This document shows positions 1 through 8,826 of a stretch of DNA of 64,000 nucleotides, piece after piece. A model generated the notes under the pieces. That model was not told where the DNA came from. It worked only from the letters and a program-made list of their open reading frames with translations, and ran no database searches. The position numbers were made by a program, and so were the translations under genes. Positions within the stretch are counted from its first letter, which is position 1. Each line of letters begins with the position of its first letter. Source of the DNA: Massilia kyonggiensis (lineage in GTDB: Bacteria; Pseudomonadota; Gammaproteobacteria; Burkholderiales; Burkholderiaceae_D); assembly GCF_024756235.1 (NCBI RefSeq), contig NZ_JANUGY010000004.1:186001-250000 (forward strand), read 5' to 3'.

Positions 1-1
1 C

Positions 2-253
<252 letters not shown>

Positions 254-2170
254 TCAACGGGCCTCGATGATGACTGCGGCGCCGCCAGCCCCTGCCAGTT
301 GCAGGGCCAGGGCGTCGCGTGCGGTCACGTCCACGGCGCGCGTCGTGACGTTGTTCGGCGTCGCGCCGTCTTCCCAGATCGTCGCCGTGTAGCGCCCGGC
401 CGGCAGGAAGTCCAGTTTCACCCGCTTCGTGGTCGCAGCCTCGTCGGCCGACATCGCGCCGACGTACCACGTGGTGCCGAGACGGCGCGCGAGCACGATG
501 TCCTTGCCCGGTTCGCCGGACAGGAAGCGCGTCTCGTCCCACGCCGTCGGGACCTTGCGGATGAAGTCGAAGCCTTCCGCGTCGCGGTAGGCGTCCGGAT
601 CGTCGGACACCATCTGCAGCGGGCTGTCGTACACGACGTACTTCGCCAGTTCCTGGCCGCGGGTGTTCTGCACGAACGGCAGCTCGGCGCGCACCTGGAA
701 CGCCGCCGGGGTGACATTACGGAAGCCGCCCGGCGTGTAATCGATCGGGCCCGCCAGCATGCGCGTGTACGGCAGCATCAGGTTGTGCTCGGGCGTGACG
801 AACGCTTTCATCTTGCTCCACTCCGCGCCCAATACCCCTTCCTGCGTGATGAAGTTCGGATACGTACGCTGCAGGCCGGCCGGCACATAGGCACCGTGCA
901 TGTCCAGCAGCAGATGGCGTTGGGCAGTGGCGGCCGCGACGCGCTGGTAGAAGTCGACCACGTCCTGGTCGTCGCGGCTCATGAAGTCGATCTTGACGCC
1001 CTTGATGCCCCAGCGCGCATAGGTATCGAGCACTTCGTCCATGCGCTGCCGCACGTGGTCCCAGTGGGCCCACAGGATGAGGCCGACGCCCTTCTCCGCC
1101 GCGTACTGGACCAGCGCCGGCATGTCGATGCCGTCGGCGGCGCGGGTGATGTCGGTGGTTGGCAGCGCGACCCAGGCGTCCTTGTTGGCACCTTTGGACC
1201 AGCCCGCGTCGATCAGGTAATACGGGAATCCCGACGCTGCTGCGAAGTCGATGAAGCGGCGGTACGCGGCCATGTCCGCCTGCATGCCCATGAGCGGGCC
1301 CGACCACCAGTCCCACGCGGCCTTGCCGGGCTTGACCCAGCTGAAATCGCCCTGCGGCGCCGGATTCAGGTTGCCGACCAGGTGGGAGGCGATCAAATCG
1401 CCCGGCCGGTTGCCCAACATGACGACGCGCCATGCGGTCTGCAGCCCGCCCTGCGATTCGTAGACGGGTGCGGTACGCCCTGGCACGCCGGACAGGTGCA
1501 CGCGCAGGCCGGCGCCTTCGCGCCACAACGACGCACCCGTGTAACCTTCGAGTTGCGCCTGCGTGATCGCGTACGCGGTGCGGCCGGACGGCGTCGTGCA
1601 CACGACGGGGACGTCGTAGCCCTTCTCCTCATCCAGTTGCGTTATCTTCCGGCGCGCGAACGGCACCTCGTGTGCGCCGTCGAACACCGAGATGAGGCAG
1701 TCCGGATCGCCGGCGGGCATGAAGGCCGTCTTTTCGCCGCGCAGGCGCACCGGTGCGCCGCCGTCGATGCGGTAGCGGAACGCGACGCCGTCATCGTAGG
1801 CACGCACGTCCACCAGCAGGCGGCGCGTCGCGTCGGTGCGGTCGCGGAACTGGAGCGTCGCGGCGCGGTAGTGGTCCCGCGCAGTCGACGCCTTCGTCGC
1901 GACGAGCGGAATGGCGCGGTCGACGCTCGTTTTTGTGACCTTTTCCAGGACCAGCGCGCCGAGCTCCGGCTGGCCGTCGAATTCGAGGCCCAGCGGTGAC
2001 GAAGCGATCACGCTTTCACCGCCGCGCGTCACGACGTAGCTGCCGCCGTCCCGTGCGATCTTGATCGCGGCGCGGCCGTTCGGCGACGTCACCGTGACCT
2101 GTCCCGCGGCTGCGTACGCGGCACCGCTGAAGGCGGCCAGCACCGCCAGCGTCATCATACGAATGTTCAT
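254..2170 (-). CDS. Glycoside hydrolase family 97 (alpha-glucosidase/alpha-galactosidase type), secreted
   Basis: About 638 residues with a Sec signal peptide (hydrophobic stretch ending AAYAAAG). It has the GH97 layout: N-terminal beta-sandwich (roughly 25-270), catalytic barrel (roughly 275-550) and a C-terminal beta domain. The barrel has GVKIDFM with Asp about 395 and ITQEGVLGAEW with Glu about 444. Retaining GH97 enzymes (alpha-galactosidase type) have their nucleophile Asp and acid/base Glu at these places, whereas inverting SusB-type enzymes use a Glu base, so a retaining mechanism is inferred. The ATG at 2170 lies one base after the TGA of the upstream fucosidase (TGACATG), so the two are probably translationally coupled; a TTG at 2182 would overlap that gene and is less likely. 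Sugar specificity cannot be read from sequence. Confidence 0.9.
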   Translation of the reverse strand: MNIRMMTLAVLAAFSGAAYAAAGQVTVTSPNGRAAIKIARDGGSYVVTRGGESVIASSPLGLEFDGQPELGALVLEKVTKTSVDRAIPLVATKASTARDHYRAATLQFRDRTDATRRLLVDVRAYDDGVAFRYRIDGGAPVRLRGEKTAFMPAGDPDCLISVFDGAHEVPFARRKITQLDEEKGYDVPVVCTTPSGRTAYAITQAQLEGYTGASLWREGAGLRVHLSGVPGRTAPVYESQGGLQTAWRVVMLGNRPGDLIASHLVGNLNPAPQGDFSWVKPGKAAWDWWSGPLMGMQADMAAYRRFIDFAAASGFPYYLIDAGWSKGANKDAWVALPTTDITRAADGIDMPALVQYAAEKGVGLILWAHWDHVRQRMDEVLDTYARWGIKGVKIDFMSRDDQDVVDFYQRVAAATAQRHLLLDMHGAYVPAGLQRTYPNFITQEGVLGAEWSKMKAFVTPEHNLMLPYTRMLAGPIDYTPGGFRNVTPAAFQVRAELPFVQNTRGQELAKYVVYDSPLQMVSDDPDAYRDAEGFDFIRKVPTAWDETRFLSGEPGKDIVLARRLGTTWYVGAMSADEAATTKRVKLDFLPAGRYTATIWEDGATPNNVTTRAVDVTARDALALQLAGAGGAAVIIEAR

Positions 2171-2171
2171 G

Positions 2172-3695
2172 TCAGAATCCAATCTTGAAGCTGGAGGCGA
2201 TGGCCGTCGGCAGGCTGGCCGGCACGTCGATCACGAGGGCGTCGTCCTGCTGCTTCCAGCGCAGCGGCGCCGTGGCGCCCACGAGCGACACCGACTTGAC
2301 GGCGCGCGTTTCCAGCCCGGCCTTCGTGCCGAGCGACGCGATGCGCACCTGGCCCTTCGGCTCGCCCAGCGTGATGGCGTACAGCGCGCCGCCCTTGGTG
2401 GTGAAGCGGATGTCGGCGGCCGTATAGTCCGCGTTTTCCTTGAAGGCGCCCGCTTCGAGCTTGGTCGGGCCTTCGCCGAACGTCTTCCATGGCCGCGTGC
2501 CGTAGATGGCTTCACCGTTGACCTGGATCCACGCTGCCATCTCGTCGAGGAATTTACGGGATTCGGGCGGCAGGCTACCGTCCGGATACTGCACTACATT
2601 GAGGAGCAGGTTGCCGTTCTTGCTGACGATGTCGGCCAGCATGTACACGACGTCCTGCGTCGTCTTGTACTTGTAGCCCTCGCTGTAGAACCAGTCGCCC
2701 ATCGACGTGTCGGTCTGCCACGGGAGCGGCTGGATGCCGTTCATGACGCCCCGTTCGACGTCCTGCACGCCGGCCTTGCGCAGGAACTCGCCGGAGCCGA
2801 GATCCTTGTGGTTGTAGACGGCTTCCAGCTTGCCGTGCGTCTTGATGCTCTGGTTGTAGAAATTGGCGAGCATGGTACGGCCCGTGACACCGAACGGGAT
2901 GCCGCCGTCGCTGTACAGCAGGTCCGGCTTGTAGCGCGTCACGAGGTCGGTCACGCGGTTGTACCACTCCTGGTGGAAGGCAGTGTTCTTCGTGTACCAC
3001 GCCGGCCCGCCGCCAAAGAGCTCGTCATGTTTCGTGTGGTACAGGTCGGCGTATTGCGGGTCGGCGCCGTCATACGGCACGCCAAGCTGCGGGAAGACTT
3101 CGTCGTGCCCATGGCTGGTCCCGAACCAGCCGTAGCTCGCGCCCAGGTGCTCGGATACGCCGAAGCGCAGGCCGGCCTTGACGGCCGCCTTCTGCCAGTC
3201 GCCGACGATGTCGCGGTGCGGGCCCATCTTGACGGCGTTCCAGCGGTGGTATTTCGAATCCCACAGGTCGAAATTGTCGTGGTGGACGCCCATGCTGACG
3301 AAGTACTTCGCGCCGGCCTTCGCGTACAGGGCCATCAGCGCGTCGGGATCGAATTTCTCCGCCTTCCACAGCGGGATGATGTCCTTGTAGCCGTGCTTCG
3401 ACGGATGGCCGTACGTCTTGAGGTGGTGTTCGTACTGCGGCGTGCCGTAGATGTACATATTGCGCGCATACCAGTCGCCCGCGCGGGGGACGGCCTGCGG
3501 GCCCCAGTGGGACCAGATGCCGAACTTGGCGTCGCGGAACCAGGCTGGGGTTTCGTACTTGTCCAGCGACGTTGGGTCGGCGGCGAACGGGCCAGCGACG
3601 TGCGTCAGCTTGACGGGCGCGTCGGCAGCGGATGCCAGCGGACTGGCCAGCAGGCCGGACAGGATAAGGGTCGAAAGAAGTGGTCGGCGCAACAT
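2172..3695 (-). CDS. Alpha-L-fucosidase, GH29, secreted (copy 1)
   Basis: 507 residues with a Sec signal peptide ending at ASAAD. GH29 hallmarks are WFRDAKFGIWSHWGPQ (about 52-67), the HHDNFDLWDS block (about 138-147) and KPDLLYSDGG, in which Asp 263 is the expected nucleophile. A C-terminal beta-sandwich follows. The enzyme removes terminal alpha-L-fucose from glycans in the periplasm or outside the cell. A GGAG ribosome-binding site stands 5 nt before the ATG. The gene is first in a coupled pair with GH97, and its upstream region carries a 21-nt element also found before the second GH29 gene at 40950. The two fucosidases resemble each other over the catalytic domain but use different export signals (Sec here, Tat-like in copy 2). 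Confidence 0.95.
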   Translation of the reverse strand: MLRRPLLSTLILSGLLASPLASAADAPVKLTHVAGPFAADPTSLDKYETPAWFRDAKFGIWSHWGPQAVPRAGDWYARNMYIYGTPQYEHHLKTYGHPSKHGYKDIIPLWKAEKFDPDALMALYAKAGAKYFVSMGVHHDNFDLWDSKYHRWNAVKMGPHRDIVGDWQKAAVKAGLRFGVSEHLGASYGWFGTSHGHDEVFPQLGVPYDGADPQYADLYHTKHDELFGGGPAWYTKNTAFHQEWYNRVTDLVTRYKPDLLYSDGGIPFGVTGRTMLANFYNQSIKTHGKLEAVYNHKDLGSGEFLRKAGVQDVERGVMNGIQPLPWQTDTSMGDWFYSEGYKYKTTQDVVYMLADIVSKNGNLLLNVVQYPDGSLPPESRKFLDEMAAWIQVNGEAIYGTRPWKTFGEGPTKLEAGAFKENADYTAADIRFTTKGGALYAITLGEPKGQVRIASLGTKAGLETRAVKSVSLVGATAPLRWKQQDDALVIDVPASLPTAIASSFKIGF

Positions 3696-3707
3696 CGGGT
3701 CTCCATG

Positions 3708-3743
3708 GTTTTTAATCTATAACGTACAGCCCGGATTATAGAT
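3708..3743. promoter_or_regulatory. Candidate operator/promoter element of the GH29-GH97 pair
   Basis: Bases 3708-3728 match bases 40885-40905, upstream of the other fucosidase gene, at 20 of 21 positions; the core is AATCTATAACGTACA. Here the core is also part of an inverted repeat: ATCTATAA at 3715-3722 and TTATAGAT at 3736-3743, 13 bp apart. On the minus strand TATAGAT could also act as a -10 box. It begins 13 nt upstream of the fucosidase ATG. The function is inferred from repetition and symmetry; no matching regulator gene is adjacent. Confidence 0.5.
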
Positions 3744-3768
3744 GCACCCATGGAGTCCCCGCAACAGC

Positions 3769-5886
3769 TTATTTCGTCCGCGAAACGGTGACCGTTTTCC
3801 CGCCTTCCAGCGGCAGTTCGTAGCGGTGTTCGCCCGTCTTGCGGATCGTCCCGCCATCGCTGCGGGGTACGCTCGCACTCGTAAACCGCAGCACGCCCTG
3901 CCCGGCCACGGCCGTCACCCGGATCGTCGTCGCATCCGCGAACACGGCGATGTCGCCGTGCGGCGTGGGCACCTTCCCGTCGATCCATTTCAGGCCGCCC
4001 AGGTCCGGCTCGACGACATAGGCTGCGTAGCCGGACTGCGTCGGCTTCACGCCCAGGTAGTATTTGCCGAGCAGGTAGAGCGGACTCGCGCCCCACGCGT
4101 GGCACAGGCTCATGCCGAACGGCTTGCCGTACATCGCGTAGCGCGCGGCGCCTTCCACCTTCGGGTCGTACTGCTCCCAGAAACAGGTCGCGCCCGCGCG
4201 CAGCATGCCGCCCCAGTAATCCTTGACCTGGTCCGTGACGTAGCGCTGCTGCCCGCTTTCCGCCAGCGCGGCCAGCTCGTAGAAGCGCATGTACGGCGTC
4301 GTGATCTTCGGCACTTTGTCGCTCGTGAGCACGTTGCGGCGGACGCTCGCCGCCTGCGCGTCGTCGAGGTACCCGAACATCAGGGCGAACATGTTCGGGT
4401 GACGCGTCACGCGCGGATCGATCTTGCCGTCCTTGCGGCCGTGGACGAACAGTTGGCGCTGCGGGTCCCAGAACGTCGCCATGATCTTCGTCTTCAGTTC
4501 CGCGGCCAGCCGGCGGTAAGAAGCGGCCTTCGCGTCGTCGTGCGCGAGCGCCGCGCAGTCGGCCATCGCTTCGAGGCTCCGCGCAAACAGCAGCTGGATG
4601 ACGGCCAGCTCGCCATCCTTGGGCATGTCGGCCCAGTCGACGAAGACCCAGTCGCCGGGCAGTCCTTCCAGCATGCCGTTGGCGTTGCGGCGCGCGAGCA
4701 CGAAATCCATCAATGTCGTCATGCGCGGGTAGACGCTCTTGACGAAGTCTGCGTCGCCCGTGTACTCGTAGTAGTCGCGGATGCCGATGAACCAGTAGAG
4801 GGAATAATCGAGGATCGTGTTGATGTGCATGTCGACCGGGTCGGCGCCGCGCAGCGCCCACGTCGTCCGCTTGACCGTATCGCTGTCGAAGAACGTGTAG
4901 TAGTTCATCAGGTAGGCCTGCACGGCGTCGCCGGACCAGACCCAATGGTCGCGCTTGACGCCGTCGATGAAGAATTCGCGCGTGTTCAGTTCCAGCGTGC
5001 GCTGGGCGACGTCCCAGATCCGGTTCAACTCGTCGTCCGAACTCCTGAACGCACCGCGGTGCGCGACGGGCAGGTATTCGTACAGCAGCGCCACGTCGTC
5101 CACATGCACGCCCTCGTCGAAGCGGATGTTCACGTAGCGCATTGCGCGCGACGTGGGCGCCACGAAGTCGCCGCGGTGGTCCGCGAGCGTGAAGCGGTCG
5201 AGCGTCTCGGCGCCCTGTTCGGACAAGGCTTCTTCCTTCGACTCGCCGTAGTACAGCGTGATCTTGCCCCTGCCCGTGAGGTTCTTCAGCTTGACGAAGC
5301 CCGTGGTCTCCCGGCCGAAGTCAACCAGGACTGCGCCGTCCGCGCGCGTGACCGCGACGGCCGGGATCTCCGTGGTCGGCAGGCGGTAGCGCGAAGGCGG
5401 CGTATCCGGCGACGTGAGGTTCCAGTGCGCGGCATTGGCCGTCGGGGCGCCCGGCCGCGGACCGACCGACCACGATGCGTCGGAACGGATCGTCCTGCCC
5501 TGCACGAGGATGGCCGGCGGCGAGGTCCCGTTGACGACCTGCAGGTTGATGGTGTGCTTGCCGGCGGGGATGCGCACGCGGCGCTGGTCGCCATGGACGA
5601 ACTGGCCGTCGATGGCGATGTTGTAGATGCCTTCGACGGTGATGTCGACGTCTTCCGGCGCGGCCAGGTCGACCTGCCGGATGAAGTTCACCTGCGGCTG
5701 GTGGTTGTACAGGCGCCAGAACGGCGGCCAGGCGACGTCGCGCTCGACGCGCTGCACCTGCATCCGGTTGGACAGCCAGATCTCGAAATCGCCCGGGGAC
5801 CAGATCCAGGTCGCCGTGCCCTGCGCTCCCGCGATGCCGCAAAGGAGCGACAGGAGGAGACCGATGAGGAGTGAATACATTCGCAT
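3769..5886 (-). CDS. GH78-like alpha-L-rhamnosidase (six-hairpin family), secreted
   Basis: 705 residues with an N-terminal signal peptide (SLLIGLLLSLLCGIAGAQG). An N-terminal beta-sandwich carries NFIRQVDL and the FGRETTGFVKL block typical of rhamnosidase-related proteins, followed by an (alpha/alpha)6 barrel from about residue 290 and a C-terminal beta domain. GH78 enzymes release terminal L-rhamnose. The catalytic segment is unusual: canonical members have D-C-P-Q-R-D-E-R-L-G-W-T-G-D, with Glu as general acid, whereas this protein reads DGVKRDHWVWSGD, one residue shorter and with His at the Glu position. It may belong to a divergent clade with another specificity. No clear ribosome-binding site precedes the ATG. 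The gene lies upstream of and co-directional with GH29-GH97. Confidence 0.82.
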   Translation of the reverse strand: MRMYSLLIGLLLSLLCGIAGAQGTATWIWSPGDFEIWLSNRMQVQRVERDVAWPPFWRLYNHQPQVNFIRQVDLAAPEDVDITVEGIYNIAIDGQFVHGDQRRVRIPAGKHTINLQVVNGTSPPAILVQGRTIRSDASWSVGPRPGAPTANAAHWNLTSPDTPPSRYRLPTTEIPAVAVTRADGAVLVDFGRETTGFVKLKNLTGRGKITLYYGESKEEALSEQGAETLDRFTLADHRGDFVAPTSRAMRYVNIRFDEGVHVDDVALLYEYLPVAHRGAFRSSDDELNRIWDVAQRTLELNTREFFIDGVKRDHWVWSGDAVQAYLMNYYTFFDSDTVKRTTWALRGADPVDMHINTILDYSLYWFIGIRDYYEYTGDADFVKSVYPRMTTLMDFVLARRNANGMLEGLPGDWVFVDWADMPKDGELAVIQLLFARSLEAMADCAALAHDDAKAASYRRLAAELKTKIMATFWDPQRQLFVHGRKDGKIDPRVTRHPNMFALMFGYLDDAQAASVRRNVLTSDKVPKITTPYMRFYELAALAESGQQRYVTDQVKDYWGGMLRAGATCFWEQYDPKVEGAARYAMYGKPFGMSLCHAWGASPLYLLGKYYLGVKPTQSGYAAYVVEPDLGGLKWIDGKVPTPHGDIAVFADATTIRVTAVAGQGVLRFTSASVPRSDGGTIRKTGEHRYELPLEGGKTVTVSRTK

Positions 5887-5927
5887 GCACGAATTGTATT
5901 CACGATCGTCACCGGTCTTGCGCGTTT

Positions 5928-5944
5928 GGGCGATTTAATCGCCC
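5928..5944. promoter_or_regulatory. Palindrome between glycosyltransferase and GH78 genes
   Basis: GGGCGATTTAATCGCCC is a 17-nt perfect palindrome around a central T, followed by further GCGATT-like copies to 5956. It lies 20 nt past the glycosyltransferase stop and 42 nt before the GH78 start on the same strand. No T-tract follows on either strand, so it fits an operator or RNA hairpin better than an intrinsic terminator. Confidence 0.4.
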
Positions 5945-5963
5945 GATTGAGCGATTTCTGCGG

Positions 5964-7202
5964 TCAGCCAGCGGCCTTCGCCATGCCGTCCTTCGGCGTC
6001 ATGCGCGCAGCCAGTGCGGCGATCGGCAGCGGATTGACGTTCTCGGCGTTGACGACGTCGTCGAAATCCTGCTCTTCCGCCTGGGCCAGGAAGCGCTGGG
6101 CCTTGCTGCTCGGTGCGGTCGTCTGGATCAGGTGGTGCATGCTGGCGGCCGTCTTGTCCCACGACGTGTTGGCCACGATGGCGCGCATGCGGTCGCGCAG
6201 GGCTGCCTTCTGCTCGTCGTTCATGGCCAGCATGCGCTCGCAGGCGGCGATGAATTTCTCCGGCGTGTCCGCGATCGCGACGACGTCGCCGTACGGCACC
6301 TTCACGTCCGTGATCGGAGTGCTGACGGACGGCAGTTCGGCCGCCATGTATTCCAGCACCTTCGTCGGGCTGATGAACTTCGTCGACTCGTTCAGCGCGA
6401 ACGGCAGTAGGCAGACGTCCCAGCCGGCCAGGAATTGCGGCAACTGGTCGTAGGTGCGCTGGCCCATGTAGTGGATGTTGTTCGCGCGCGGCAGGTTGGC
6501 CGGGTCGATCTTCACGACCGGGCCCACCAGCACGATCTGCCAGTCCGGACGGGCTTCCGCGACCTGGCGCACGAGGTCCGTGTCGAAGCGCTCGTCGATG
6601 ACGCCGTAGAAGCCCAGGCGCGGACGCGCGACGTGCGCCTGCTCCGGGTGGCTGTAGTCGCGGTCCAGCGCCTTCTGGAAGTGTTTCGCGTCGACGCTGC
6701 TCGAGAAGCAGTGCGCGTTGGCGTGGCGCTCGCGCTTGGACTGGTACAGGCTCGGGCCGCCCGTGAAGCACAGGTCGGCGATGTTCAGCAGTGCGTTCTC
6801 GCGCTGCAGCAGCTGTTTCGGGGCGTTCTTGAAGGCGGCCAGTTCGTCCATGCAGTCGTAGATGACGAGGGCCGGATCGAAGCCTTGCAGCAGCGGCAGG
6901 GCCATCGGAGTGTAGAACCAGACGACGGGACGCTCGCCTTCCGGGACGAGATCGGCCAGCAGCGTCTGCAGGGTCGGGATCTGGTCGTCGTGGAAGCCGG
7001 GTGCCTGGATGCCGGTATGCGGCTGGCACACCGTGATGTTCGGCGCGACGGCCGTCTTCTTCAGGTGCGCCTTGCCCTCGTCATACACCGGCTCCTCGAC
7101 AAACAGGATTCGGTAGTGTTCCGCCAGGCGAGTCATGAGGTGCTGGGGGCGCTGGAAGACGAAGTCCCAGCGCAGATGGCAAAACACGATCAGGGTCGGC
7201 AT
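5964..7202 (-). CDS. GT-B fold glycosyltransferase (group 1 type)
   Basis: 412 residues without signal peptide, opening with a Rossmann-like strand (TLIVFCHLRWDFVFQRPQHL) that introduces the acceptor domain of a GT-B enzyme. A second domain starts near residue 195 (RPRLGFYGVIDERFD) and contains the sugar-nucleotide region SPTKVLEYMAAELPSVST, with the E-x(n)-E-like motif typical of retaining group 1 transferases. It probably adds a sugar to a cell-surface glycan or glycolipid in the cytoplasm. AAAGGAAAT upstream of the ATG is a good ribosome-binding site, and a long AT-rich region precedes the gene, so it likely has its own promoter. Neighbouring glf suggests galactofuranose-related surface polysaccharide, but donor and acceptor cannot be assigned. 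Confidence 0.88.
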   Translation of the reverse strand: MPTLIVFCHLRWDFVFQRPQHLMTRLAEHYRILFVEEPVYDEGKAHLKKTAVAPNITVCQPHTGIQAPGFHDDQIPTLQTLLADLVPEGERPVVWFYTPMALPLLQGFDPALVIYDCMDELAAFKNAPKQLLQRENALLNIADLCFTGGPSLYQSKRERHANAHCFSSSVDAKHFQKALDRDYSHPEQAHVARPRLGFYGVIDERFDTDLVRQVAEARPDWQIVLVGPVVKIDPANLPRANNIHYMGQRTYDQLPQFLAGWDVCLLPFALNESTKFISPTKVLEYMAAELPSVSTPITDVKVPYGDVVAIADTPEKFIAACERMLAMNDEQKAALRDRMRAIVANTSWDKTAASMHHLIQTTAPSSKAQRFLAQAEEQDFDDVVNAENVNPLPIAALAARMTPKDGMAKAAG

Positions 7203-7527
7203 GTTGATTTCCTTTCGCCTCGGGGCGTTCTAGTTGATCTGGATTCAAGGCCCGGAACCTGATGCGTCGATGCTCTGGAAAACACCGACAGATCAGGTGC
7301 CGGACCAGTGAATCGTATCATGCAAAATTCTTAATATTTTCATTTATGCATTGCAATATTTATATCAAGAAATGTGCTAGAAGCCATGCGGTGCGGATCT
7401 CCCTAGGAGAGCTCGGCATAGTGCTCATCCATGTAGGTTCCCTCCTACGCGGACACTGGAAAAAACACTACGAATTCGCATCGTCTATGCTTGCGTGCCG
7501 GCGTGTGCGGTGCCGCAAAAACCAGAT
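7203..7527. other. 325-bp non-coding region with AT-rich core
   Basis: No ORF here has GC3 or protein features like the neighbours. The stretch 7310-7370 is unusually AT-rich for this genome and is the likely promoter of the leftward glycosyltransferase. On the minus strand TTGCAA, 17 nt, TAAGAA is a weak sigma70-like arrangement. Short inverted repeats (TCTCC/GGAGA near 7398-7411, GTAGG/CCTAC near 7433-7448) lie nearer the end of the DUF2863-like gene. No clean terminator is visible. Confidence 0.5.
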
Positions 7528-8772
7528 TCAGGCCGAAAGATAGGGTTCTGCGTCTTCCGGCTCGCCGGCGGCGTCGAAACCGCGGGCCAGCAACACGCCG
7601 TCGAGGCCGACCGTGCCCAGTGCATCGCACAAATCTTCCAGCTCTGCCTCGAGGTGGGCGGCCAGGTCGAGCGGCTTGTCGACGGTCGCGAGCGGCGCGC
7701 CGCCGTCCAGCGGATACAGGTTGATCCTCAGCACGGGCTCGCCATTGGCTTCCACCGGCGCGACGACGGCCTTGATGCGGTCGGGCGCGCGCTGCTGCTC
7801 CTCGAGTTTCTGGTTGACCTCGGCGAGGGTCGCCAGCATCGACAGCTCGGCCACGCCCTGCTCCAGTGCGCCGTAGAACAGGTCCTGGTACAGGAAATTC
7901 AGTTCGACTTCGGCCGGATGGCGCGACAGGCAGCGCTGCAGCAGCGGCGACACGCTGCCGGCCCACATGCGGTAGCGGGCCATGCGGCCTTCAAAATAGG
8001 CATCCGAGGCCGCCTCGCCGGACGGTATCTTGTAGAACGGATCGTCGACCGGCTTCAGCGCGAAGCCGAGCAGGAAGCGCAGTTCCATCGCGTCGTCCTC
8101 CGGTTCGTAGTCGCCGGCTATCCACGGCCGCATGCTGGCTTCGATGGCGGGCGTGGCCACGAGCTTGCGCGACCGCATCGCCTGCGAAGCTTCGCGCAGC
8201 ATCTCCTGCAGGTCGCTGTAGCGGATGCGGTCGACGGCGGCCAGGTCGTACAGGTGGCGCACGAGCACGATGCGGGTGGCGGCGCTGGCCAGGCCGGACT
8301 GCCGGAAACTGTCCATCAGCGCTTCGAAATCGGCGTCGTCGCGGAACACGTCTTCCTGCACGAGGCCGCCCGTGCTGTGCACGAACAACGGGATCATGAA
8401 CGCGTCGATTTCCAGTTCGGCCTCGTCGTCGCGGACGTGCCACGTGGCGGCTTCCTCTTCCACGCGCTCGCGCAGCAGGCGGCAGCAATCGGGATCCGTG
8501 TACTTCGCCACTTCGATGGCGCCGTACAGCACGTCGTCGTGCCTGCGCCGCAGCATGCGCCGTACGAGGACGGTCAGTTCTTCCTGGCGCGCCGTGAGCG
8601 CGGCCGCGTCGGGGCCTTCGCGCTCGGTGATCTCGAGCGCCAGGTCGACGAGGTTCTGGGCCAGCTCGTCCGGGTCCGCCTCCACCGGCTTGGCCGTTTT
8701 CGCTGGCTTGCGGTTGGGCTGGGACGACGGGCCCTTGGCCGGGCGCTTGTTGTTGGGCATGGCTGACTTCAT
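7528..8772 (-). CDS. Conserved hypothetical protein, DUF2863-like
   Basis: About 414 residues, no signal peptide or membrane segments. A basic, proline-rich N-terminal tail (residues 1-30) is followed by an acidic, helix-rich body with many D/E-rich loops. The overall make-up matches what I recall of DUF2863, a Burkholderiales family of about 400 residues with no known function; a profile search would settle it. The ATG at 8772 follows a TTG at 8775, and another in-frame ATG is at 8760, so the start is uncertain by a few codons. It stands alone between the glycosyltransferase and the hexuronate operon and shows no link to either. Confidence 0.75.
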   Translation of the reverse strand: MKSAMPNNKRPAKGPSSQPNRKPAKTAKPVEADPDELAQNLVDLALEITEREGPDAAALTARQEELTVLVRRMLRRRHDDVLYGAIEVAKYTDPDCCRLLRERVEEEAATWHVRDDEAELEIDAFMIPLFVHSTGGLVQEDVFRDDADFEALMDSFRQSGLASAATRIVLVRHLYDLAAVDRIRYSDLQEMLREASQAMRSRKLVATPAIEASMRPWIAGDYEPEDDAMELRFLLGFALKPVDDPFYKIPSGEAASDAYFEGRMARYRMWAGSVSPLLQRCLSRHPAEVELNFLYQDLFYGALEQGVAELSMLATLAEVNQKLEEQQRAPDRIKAVVAPVEANGEPVLRINLYPLDGGAPLATVDKPLDLAAHLEAELEDLCDALGTVGLDGVLLARGFDAAGEPEDAEPYLSA

Positions 8773-8826
8773 CAAAGTTTACAAGCCACCATGGTAACAA
8801 ATCGGTCGCGCAAGGCGAAATGCGCG

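Noticed and set aside
299..1999. Long rightward frame opposite the GH97 gene
   Set aside because: It is rich in Arg, Val and His in the way antisense frames of high-GC genes are, has no recognisable domain, and the opposite strand encodes a complete GH97 enzyme. The same applies to the long frames opposite GH29, GH78, the EAL proteins, the PBP, the cyo genes and the hybrid kinase.
7262..7543. 93-residue rightward frame in the AT-rich intergenic region
   Set aside because: Codon use is unlike the neighbours, there is no ribosome-binding site or protein feature, and it overlaps the end of the DUF2863-like gene on the other strand.
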